A stretch of 34,711 bases of DNA, from assembly GCA_012837285.1 (NCBI GenBank), contig DURJ01000158.1, forward strand, positions 1-34,711, given 5' to 3'. Shown piece after piece: positions 29,002 through 34,711 of the stretch. This DNA comes from Bacillota bacterium (GTDB lineage: Bacteria; Bacillota; DTU030; DUMP01). The notes beneath the pieces are model-generated. The model made no database searches, was not told the origin of the DNA, and saw only the letters and a list, made by a program, of their open reading frames with translations. A program made the translations under genes and the position numbers. Positions within the stretch are counted from its first letter, which is position 1. Every line of letters begins with the position of its first letter.

Positions 29002-30147
29002 TCACCACTCTGATGGTTGCTCGTGGGCAAAGCCAAAATAGCGCTGAAGGCCACTTAAAATACGGCTGGCCGCTCGGCCGTCTCCGTAGGGGTTGGCCGC
29101 TTGGGCCATACGACCGTAGGCCTTCTCATCGGTTAACAGCTCCTCGGTGGCCGCCACCACTTTCTCCTTGTCGGTCCCCACCACTTTCACCGTTCCCGCT
29201 GCCACTGCTTCCGGTCGTTCAGTAACACTGCGCAGTACCAACACCGGCCGGCCCAAAGACGGAGCTTCCTCTTGAATCCCCCCGGAATCACTTAATATTA
29301 TATGCGAGTGAGCCATCAAGTTGGCAAAATCAGCATACTCTAACGGCTCCAGTAAATGTATACGCGGACGGTTTCCTAAAATACGCCGGACCGGTTCTTG
29401 TACTTTGGGGTTTAGGTGGACGGGAAAAATAACAGCTACATCAGGATACAGCTCTGTTATCTCTGCCACGGCCCAGCAGATATCCTCCAGCGGCCGCCCC
29501 CAATTCTCTCGCCGGTGTGCTTCCACCACCAGTATCCGGTACCGGTCCCAATCCCAGGCCTTTAAAGCCGGGTGGCGGAATTTATAATCTGCGGCCACCG
29601 TTAGAAACAGGGCGTCGATGGCCGTATTCCCGGTAACCAGTATGCGGTCCGGAGGTACGCCCTCTTGTAGTAGATTCCCGCGGGCAACTGTCGTCGGCGC
29701 AAAATGCACGTCGGCCAGAACACCGGTTAAACAGCGATTAATTTCTTCCGGATAAGGAAAATACTTAGCCCCGGTTCTAAGCCCGGCTTCCACATGCCCC
29801 ACTGGAATCTGTCGGTAAAACGCCGCCAGAGCAGCAGCAAAAGTGGTGGTGGTATCACCGTGAACCAATACCATCTGAGGGCGTTCCGTGGCCAATACCT
29901 CATCCAGTCTGGTTAGAATCCGAGCAGTAATCTGAGTTAGGCTTTGAGCCGCCGCCATGATGTCCAGATCATAGTCCGGCCGGATGGAAAACAGATCCAA
30001 CACCTGATCTAGCATCTCCCGGTGCTGAGCCGTTACCACCACCTTAGAGTCAAATTCCGACACCGCCGCCAGCGCCTTTACCACCGGCGCCATTTTAATG
30101 GCTTCCGGGCGCGTACCGAATATGGACATAATCTTAACCTTAGTCAT
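29002..30147 (-). CDS. wecB: UDP-N-acetylglucosamine 2-epimerase (non-hydrolysing)
   Basis: The 381-residue enzyme interconverts UDP-GlcNAc and UDP-ManNAc for wall teichoic-acid-type or other surface glycans. It starts VKIMSIFGTRPEAIKMAPVVKAL, then has VVVTAQHREMLDQVL, VHGDTTTTFAAALAAFY, GHVEAGLRTGAKYFPYPEEINRCL, TGNTAIDAL, and the substrate and allosteric segment HIILSDSGGIQEEAPSLGRPVLVLRSVTERPEAV. The ATG at 30147 is eight bases after AGGAG; upstream codons would run through the terminator at 30211. It follows the WecA/TagO-like gene, a usual pairing (mnaA with tagO). Confidence 0.94.
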   Translation of the reverse strand: MTKVKIMSIFGTRPEAIKMAPVVKALAAVSEFDSKVVVTAQHREMLDQVLDLFSIRPDYDLDIMAAAQSLTQITARILTRLDEVLATERPQMVLVHGDTTTTFAAALAAFYRQIPVGHVEAGLRTGAKYFPYPEEINRCLTGVLADVHFAPTTVARGNLLQEGVPPDRILVTGNTAIDALFLTVAADYKFRHPALKAWDWDRYRILVVEAHRRENWGRPLEDICWAVAEITELYPDVAVIFPVHLNPKVQEPVRRILGNRPRIHLLEPLEYADFANLMAHSHIILSDSGGIQEEAPSLGRPVLVLRSVTERPEAVAAGTVKVVGTDKEKVVAATEELLTDEKAYGRMAQAANPYGDGRAASRILSGLQRYFGFAHEQPSEW

Positions 30148-30210
30148 TACCATAGCTCCTTTGTCATCACACAACCTAGGCAGAGGGCCGCTCTTCGTCC
30201 ACACTACAGC

Positions 30211-30240
30211 AAAAAACGGAGGTCCTCCCGGGGCCTCCGT
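30211..30240 (-). terminator. Rho-independent terminator after the WecA/TagO-like gene
   Basis: ACGGAGG and CCTCCGT form a 7-bp stem followed by six T on the minus strand, 26 bases after the stop codon at 30266. It separates this gene from wecB, though some readthrough is likely. Confidence 0.8.
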
Positions 30241-30265
30241 ATTCACTAGCGCCGACTCTGTTCGC

Positions 30266-31348
30266 CTAGCCCTGTATGTCCCGACTGTTATGCCTAGTAA
30301 TCAAAGACTCCCCGCTGGAGCGCCCAATAGCCAACGTCAACCCCAAGCCCACCAGCAGCAGCGTGATGGCCACCAGTCTTGAACTCACATCAGCTAGGGC
30401 CACACCGCTCAACCCAAAACAACCGCTGACAAAATACAAAATGATCACCGCTTGCCGCTGGCTCAATCCCAGCGCCAACAGCCGGTGGTGCAGATGCCCT
30501 TTGTCGGCCTGAAAAATCGACTGTCCGTGCACAAAGCGGCGGATGATGGCCAGGCTGGTGTCCAAGATCGGCAGCCCTAAAGCTAACAAAGGCACGGCTA
30601 GGGCAATGGTGGTGGCACTCTTTAACGTGCCTTGAATTGCCACCGCTCCCAGGACAAAGCCCAGCAGCATGGAGCCTGTGTCCCCCATGAAAATATGGGC
30701 TGGATAAAAATTATAGGGTAAAAATCCCAAGGCGGCCCCGGCAATAGCAGCGGTAATAATGGTAACGTAGTACTGCCCTTCTTGCCAAGCCACCAGCATC
30801 AGCGTCACCGACGCTATTCCCCCGACGCCGGCAGCCAAGCCATCCAGACCATCAATTAGATTCATGGTGTTAGTAATGCCTACCAGCCAAAAAATAGTCA
30901 GGGGTACTCCCCAATAACCAATGTAGCTCATGCCGGGAAAAGGACCGTGAGCCCAGGGATTAGAAATCCAATCCACCACATTGCCCATGGCTACAAACAC
31001 CGTCGCAGCCAAAATCTGTCCGGCCAGCTTCAACTTGGCCGGGAGCTCAAAGTAGTCGTCGGCTACGCCGACGATAACAATAATCAGCGCCCCACACCAG
31101 AGCTCCAGTAAGTGCTCCCAGTCCGGGGTATGTGATACGAACGCCGCCACGGCTATCGCCACCGTAAACCCGGCAAAAATAGCCAGCCCGCCCAACCTTG
31201 GCGTCGGCGTATCGTGGATATGCCTGCTGCCCGGTTTAGCATCCGGCCGATCAATGGCACCGGTCCGCACGGCTAAACGCCACACGGCCGGAGTCAGCAA
31301 ATATGCAATTACGGCTGCCAAGGCAAAACTTATCCCTGCTGCCAGCAT
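30266..31348 (-). CDS. MraY/WecA/TagO-family undecaprenyl-phosphate GlcNAc-1-phosphate transferase
   Basis: The 360-residue polytopic membrane enzyme moves a sugar-1-phosphate from UDP-GlcNAc (or similar) to undecaprenyl phosphate, starting teichoic-acid or polysaccharide synthesis. Motifs include DRPDAKPGSRHIHDTPTPRLGGLAIF near the N-terminus, VADDYFELPAKLKLAGQ with the Asp-Asp, TNTMNLIDGLDGLAAG, FLPYNFYPAHIFMGDTGSM and the cytoplasmic histidine loop DKGHLHHRL. The ATG follows AGAGGTG. Linkage with the epimerase supports GlcNAc as substrate and TagO/WecA over MraY. Confidence 0.93.
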   Translation of the reverse strand: MLAAGISFALAAVIAYLLTPAVWRLAVRTGAIDRPDAKPGSRHIHDTPTPRLGGLAIFAGFTVAIAVAAFVSHTPDWEHLLELWCGALIIVIVGVADDYFELPAKLKLAGQILAATVFVAMGNVVDWISNPWAHGPFPGMSYIGYWGVPLTIFWLVGITNTMNLIDGLDGLAAGVGGIASVTLMLVAWQEGQYYVTIITAAIAGAALGFLPYNFYPAHIFMGDTGSMLLGFVLGAVAIQGTLKSATTIALAVPLLALGLPILDTSLAIIRRFVHGQSIFQADKGHLHHRLLALGLSQRQAVIILYFVSGCFGLSGVALADVSSRLVAITLLLVGLGLTLAIGRSSGESLITRHNSRDIQG

Positions 31349-31416
31349 AAAAACACCTCTATCTATTGTACCAGCTTCTCTTAATTCTACCTGTCCGGTC
31401 TCTGGCTTGTCAATTA

Positions 31417-31743
31417 TTAACTTGGCAGCTGTCGCGGTGAAAGGTAGCCTTTGGCCTCCAATTTAGCTACATGATCGCGCAAGGCCTCATCTAGATCAAC
31501 TCCGTGCTGTTCTTCCAACACAAACATCATCGACACTGTGGTTTGGGCTACATCCAACAGCTCTCGCGCTATCACTTGCATCGCCTGCTCTTCCGACAAG
31601 GTTATCCGCTCTCCATTGAGGCCGCGGAACTTACCCACTGCCTGGGCCAGTTCTCCGGCTTCTTCCAGCAGCTTAACCAGTGTCGACTCTAATGTAGGGT
31701 TAAGTCGATCCAGTTTCGGCAGCAGGATCCCTTTTTCCTGCAC
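31417..31743 (-). CDS. MazG-like nucleotide pyrophosphohydrolase-family protein
   Basis: The ~108-residue all-alpha protein has the EExxE-type first half of the MazG site ([18 protein letters not shown]) and the second metal motif [15 protein letters not shown] (E..D). It is a short single-domain form likely to hydrolyse a non-canonical or surplus nucleoside triphosphate. The GTG at 31743 has GGGAGGAG six bases upstream; the longer TTG start at 31767 has none. Its 5' end overlaps the dCMP deaminase gene by 44 bp, suggesting coupled translation and a joint role in pyrimidine pool control. Confidence 0.82.
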   Translation of the reverse strand: MQEKGILLPKLDRLNPTLESTLVKLLEEAGELAQAVGKFRGLNGERITLSEEQAMQVIARELLDVAQTTVSMMFVLEEQHGVDLDEALRDHVAKLEAKGYLSPRQLPS

Positions 31744-32191
31744 CGGTATCTCCTCCCAATCGAACAACTTTTACGCCGGCCTCAGCCAAAATGGCTTTGG
31801 CCAACTTATCCGGGTAACTCCCCAGGTAAACCACCCGCCTGATCCCGGCATTGACTATCATCTTGGCACAAACAGAACACGGGTAGTCGGTGGAATACAA
31901 GGTCCCATCCCGGATACTCACTCCATGTACCGCCGCTTGAATAATGGCATTTTGCTCGGCATGAAGCCCGCGACACAGTTCATGGCGCTCACCGGCCGGA
32001 ATTCCCAGCCGCTCCCGCTCACAACCCACATCCTTACAGTGAGCTGTTCCCGCCGGCGCTCCGTTGTACCCGGTGGTTAGAACCCGCCGCTCCTTAACCA
32101 CTATGGCTCCTACTCGCCGCCGCAGGCATGTTGATCTACCGGCCACCACCACCGCGATCTGCATGAAATAAGTATCCCAATCAGGTCGCAT
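31700..32191 (-). CDS. comEB: Deoxycytidylate (dCMP) deaminase
   Basis: The zinc enzyme deaminates dCMP to dUMP, feeding dTMP synthesis. The 163-residue chain has [33 protein letters not shown], the zinc site HAEQ (His77, catalytic Glu79) and PCSVC (Cys105, Cys108). Bacillota homologues are called comEB. The start is ATG at 32191 (weak site) or ATG at 32212, which would overlap upp by 14 bp behind GGGGAT. It lies tightly between upp and the MazG-like gene, so all three are one pyrimidine-related unit. Confidence 0.92.
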   Translation of the reverse strand: MRPDWDTYFMQIAVVVAGRSTCLRRRVGAIVVKERRVLTTGYNGAPAGTAHCKDVGCERERLGIPAGERHELCRGLHAEQNAIIQAAVHGVSIRDGTLYSTDYPCSVCAKMIVNAGIRRVVYLGSYPDKLAKAILAEAGVKVVRLGGDTGAGKRDPAAETGST

Positions 32192-32198
32192 ATCATCT

Positions 32199-32828
32199 CT
32201 AACGGGTTCCATACAAGCGATCCCCTGCGTCCCCTAAGCCGGGAACAATATATGCATGCTCATTGAGACACTTGTCCACTGCGGCCACAAAAACGTCAAT
32301 GTCCGGATGAGCCGCGCAAAAAGCTCTAACACCCTCTGGAGCGGCGATTAGGCACATGAGCCTGATGTTTTGGGCTCCCCGCTGTTTTAAAAAACTGACT
32401 CCGGCCACAGCGGAACCGCCGGTGGCCAGCATGGGATCCACCAGGATTACTTCTCGTTCACCGATGTCCGACGGCAGCTTACAAAAATACTCCACCGGGT
32501 CCAAGGTTTCCGGATCCCGGTACAAGCCGATGTGCCCCACTTTAGCAGCCGGAATCAGCCGTAGAATTCCTTCCACCATGCCCAGTCCAGCACGCAAAAT
32601 CGGCACCACCGCCAGCTTTTTCCCGGCCAGTACCTGCGCCTTGGCCGGGCCTATTGGGGTCTCCACTTGCACCTCTTTAAGCGGCAGATCCCGGGTCACT
32701 TCATAGGCCATAAACATCGCCACTTCTTCCATCAACTCACGAAATTCCTTCGGGCCGGTGTTCTTGTCACGGATTAGAGTCAGTTTGTGCTGAATCATCG
32801 GGTGATTTAATACGTGAACGGTAGCCAT
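32199..32828 (-). CDS. upp: Uracil phosphoribosyltransferase
   Basis: The 209-residue enzyme converts uracil and PRPP to UMP for pyrimidine salvage. Family marks are [38 protein letters not shown], the PRPP-binding loop [16 protein letters not shown], and the C-terminal uracil site [17 protein letters not shown]. The start is ATG behind GGAAAGGAAGAGG. Placement after glyA and before the ATP synthase region matches Bacillota order, though here atpI is displaced by four genes. Confidence 0.97.
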   Translation of the reverse strand: MATVHVLNHPMIQHKLTLIRDKNTGPKEFRELMEEVAMFMAYEVTRDLPLKEVQVETPIGPAKAQVLAGKKLAVVPILRAGLGMVEGILRLIPAAKVGHIGLYRDPETLDPVEYFCKLPSDIGEREVILVDPMLATGGSAVAGVSFLKQRGAQNIRLMCLIAAPEGVRAFCAAHPDIDVFVAAVDKCLNEHAYIVPGLGDAGDRLYGTR

Positions 32829-32886
32829 GGTCCTCTTCCTTTCCTAGCTGAAGATGCATCGTAGGTCTTGTTATTCAGTATAAAGC

Positions 32887-34134
32887 TTAAATCTGTTTTC
32901 CCGAATACAGTGGATAAAGCGCACATAGATCCCGTACCCGCGCCTTGAGCTTTCCTTTTACCCCGGGTTCTTCAAACCGGGTCAGGGCCTGAGCAATTAT
33001 GTCGGCGATTTCGTCCATGTCAGCGGTGGTGAGTCCCCGGGTAGTCATGGCCGGAGTACCGAGCCTAAGCCCGCTGGTCACAAAGGGACTCTCCGGATCG
33101 TAAGGAATAGTATTCTTGTTAACCGTGATATTGATCTCATCCAGCATGGCCTCGGCATCTTTCCCAGTTAGCTTCTGCGGCCTGAGATCCAGCAGCAGCA
33201 GGTGATTGTCCGTACCGCCGGACACCAACACAAAACCGCGGTTCATCAGTCCTTGGGCCAGGGCTTTGGCGTTAGCCACCACTTGCTTTTGGTAGTCCTT
33301 AAACCCGGGTGCCAGCGCCTCTTTGAAAGCCACTGCCTTCGCGGCAATGACATGCATAAGCGGCCCGCCCTGGATCCCGGGAAAAACAGCCTTGTCTATA
33401 CTTTGAGCCTGGTCCTGGGGACACAGAATCAATCCGCCCCGGGGTCCGCGCAGAGTTTTATGGGTGGTGCTGGTGACAAAGTCGGCCACCGGCACTGGAT
33501 TCGGATGCAGTCCGGCTGCCACCAGCCCAGCTATATGAGCCATATCAACCATCAAATAGGCGCCTACCTCCCGGGCAATGGAAGCAAAAACTTCAAAATC
33601 GATGATGCGCGGATAGGCACTGGCACCGGCCACAATTAGGCGCGGGCGCTCACGCCTGGCAATGGATCGGACCTGATCATAGTCGATACGGCCTGTGTGC
33701 TCGTTCACTCCGTAGTCTACAATTTGGAACCATTTACCGGACATGTTAATAGGGTGCCCATGGGTGAGATGTCCGCCATGGGTAAGACGCATACCTAAAA
33801 TAGTGTCCCCGGGCTTCAAAACCGCAAAATAAATAGCTGTGTTGGCCTGAGCCCCGGAATGAGGCTGGACGTTGGCGTGCTCGGCATTAAAGAGCTCGCA
33901 GGCTCGCTGCCTAGCCAACTCCTCAGCAATATCCACAAACTCGCAGCCCCCGTAGTACCGCCGTCCAGGATAGCCTTCCGCATACTTATTGGTTAAAACC
34001 GACCCCTGAGCTTCCAGCACTGCTTCACTGACAAAGTTTTCGGAGGCAATGAGTTCCAAATGACTTTGCTGCCGCAACAGTTCCTGCTCAATGCTCCCAG
34101 CAATCTTAGGATCGACCACCCGCAAAGACCCCAC
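32887..34134 (-). CDS. glyA: Serine hydroxymethyltransferase
   Basis: The 415-residue PLP enzyme interconverts serine and glycine with tetrahydrofolate. Seen are [53 protein letters not shown], and the PLP lysine Lys226 in [14 protein letters not shown]. It would supply glycine and C1 units and uses the serine made by the T-box operon. The GTG start at 34134 has AAAGGGG ten bases upstream. An ATG nine bases earlier is out of frame. Confidence 0.96.
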   Translation of the reverse strand: MGSLRVVDPKIAGSIEQELLRQQSHLELIASENFVSEAVLEAQGSVLTNKYAEGYPGRRYYGGCEFVDIAEELARQRACELFNAEHANVQPHSGAQANTAIYFAVLKPGDTILGMRLTHGGHLTHGHPINMSGKWFQIVDYGVNEHTGRIDYDQVRSIARRERPRLIVAGASAYPRIIDFEVFASIAREVGAYLMVDMAHIAGLVAAGLHPNPVPVADFVTSTTHKTLRGPRGGLILCPQDQAQSIDKAVFPGIQGGPLMHVIAAKAVAFKEALAPGFKDYQKQVVANAKALAQGLMNRGFVLVSGGTDNHLLLLDLRPQKLTGKDAEAMLDEINITVNKNTIPYDPESPFVTSGLRLGTPAMTTRGLTTADMDEIADIIAQALTRFEEPGVKGKLKARVRDLCALYPLYSGKQI

Positions 34135-34182
34135 CTGGCATTTCCCCTTTCATAGCTCTTTGTGATTTAGCCCTCCGGTTTA

Positions 34183-34711
34183 TCACTTTTTGTCTGGGGG
34201 CAGCTCGGTCCCAGGCTTTGCATAGACAGCTCGCATACCCCCGATCAGTCGCGGCCGTGTTCGCGCCGCCACCAAACAAGCCTTCCCCACCCGGTTCACC
34301 GCCAAGCGGGTAGGAATGGCCACCGGCTTCATATGCATGCCGATCAACGTGTGCCCGATATCCAGGCCGGCATGGGCTCGCACTTCTTCTACCAGTACCG
34401 GATCCGTAAATAAATCCATGGCCAAAGCAGCCAACGAGCCGCCGGCATGAGCTACAGGGTACACCGATACCTGCTCTAGCTGATACTGTTTCAGTGCTTC
34501 CCGCTCTACCACCAAAGCCCGATTAAGATGTTCGCAGCACTGAATGGCCAACAAGATGCGATTCTCGCCGGCAATCTCAAGCAGTGGTTGTAAGATAGCT
34601 GCAGCTACTTCCCGGTTACCGGCGCTGCCAATGTGTTGACCCTGCACTTCGCTGGTACTGCACCCTACCACTAAAATACTGCCCGGTTCCAGCTGGGCCC
34701 GTTCTAACAAT
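34183..34711 (-). CDS. UPF0340/YwlG-like protein (TIGR01440), N-terminus cut by window edge
   Basis: The family hallmark GSILVVGCSTSEVQGQHIGSAG is present, then AIQCCEHLNRALVVEREAL and HAGLDIGHTLIGMHMKPVAIPTRL, as in B. subtilis YwlG. The function is unknown. About 175 residues are visible; the family has roughly 180-190, so about 10 N-terminal residues lie past the window edge, and the TTG at 34710 is probably internal. Position before glyA matches B. subtilis. Confidence 0.9.
   Translation of the reverse strand, partial: LLERAQLEPGSILVVGCSTSEVQGQHIGSAGNREVAAAILQPLLEIAGENRILLAIQCCEHLNRALVVEREALKQYQLEQVSVYPVAHAGGSLAALAMDLFTDPVLVEEVRAHAGLDIGHTLIGMHMKPVAIPTRLAVNRVGKACLVAARTRPRLIGGMRAVYAKPGTELPPDKK

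Noticed and set aside
1-34711. tRNA or rRNA genes
   Set aside because: I saw no cloverleaf-like segment with a TTCRANNC-type arm and no rRNA-like sequence; a tRNAscan-SE and Infernal run would settle it.

Overview
The window comes from a spore-forming, flagellated, very probably anaerobic member of the Bacillota (Clostridia; a Moorella/Desulfotomaculum-like organism is my best guess). Evidence for this is the presence of spoIIR, spoIID, a SpoIIQ-like M23 protein, spoIIID and mbl, flagellar rod genes, a radical-SAM aminomutase, a serine T-box, and an archaeal-type bifunctional FBP aldolase/phosphatase. That last enzyme is typical of thermophiles, acetogens and autotrophs. I see no rRNA, tRNA, CRISPR array, transposase or phage gene. 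Almost every gene lies on the minus strand; the one clear plus-strand protein gene is the ybaK-like gene at 1505.

Layout, read along the window. 1-1157: 5' part of a secreted phosphodiester glycosidase. 1505-3034: a YbaK-type tRNA deacylase convergent with a B3/B4-domain protein, separated by a ~200-bp palindrome-ended repeat. 3186-3349: a tandem ~24-bp repeat array. 3523-5519: spoIIR and the FBP aldolase/phosphatase. 5727-5901: a second copy of the 200-bp element, in the recD2 3' region. 5912-9551: recD2 and a co-transcribed DNA-binding protein of unknown function. 9679-12749: fabZ, then a serine-biosynthesis operon (aminotransferase plus a short SerA) under a Ser-specific T-box. 12871-16402: rod-binding protein, flgG, flgF, mbl and spoIIID. 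16632-19517: a large SLH-anchored metallophosphoesterase. 19743-21280: a small unknown protein and the SpoIIQ-like peptidase. 21437-27485: an apparent metabolic island of rpiR, glutamate 2,3-aminomutase, TAXI binding protein, DUF1850 and fused TRAP permease. 27667-34711: spoIID, an orphan atpZ/atpI, wecB, a WecA/TagO-like transferase, a MazG-like protein, dCMP deaminase, upp, glyA and the ywlG-like gene cut by the window edge.

The overall order follows the B. subtilis neighbourhood ywlG-glyA-upp-atpI ... spoIID-spoIIQ-spoIIID-mbl-flhO-flhP-fabZ. Two things interrupt it. The F1Fo operon body (atpB to atpC) and murA are missing after atpZ/atpI, and the TAXI-TRAP/aminomutase island sits between spoIID and the spoIIQ-like gene.

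Regulatory sequences fit the assignments. SigF-type promoters precede spoIIR and the spoIIQ-like gene, SigE-like elements precede spoIID and spoIIID, and a UCC-specifier T-box precedes the serine operon. The least explained elements are the two 200-bp structured repeats, a candidate plus-strand small RNA in the aminomutase leader, a 92-bp composite palindrome beside the spoIIQ promoter, and the DNA-binding protein paired with recD2.
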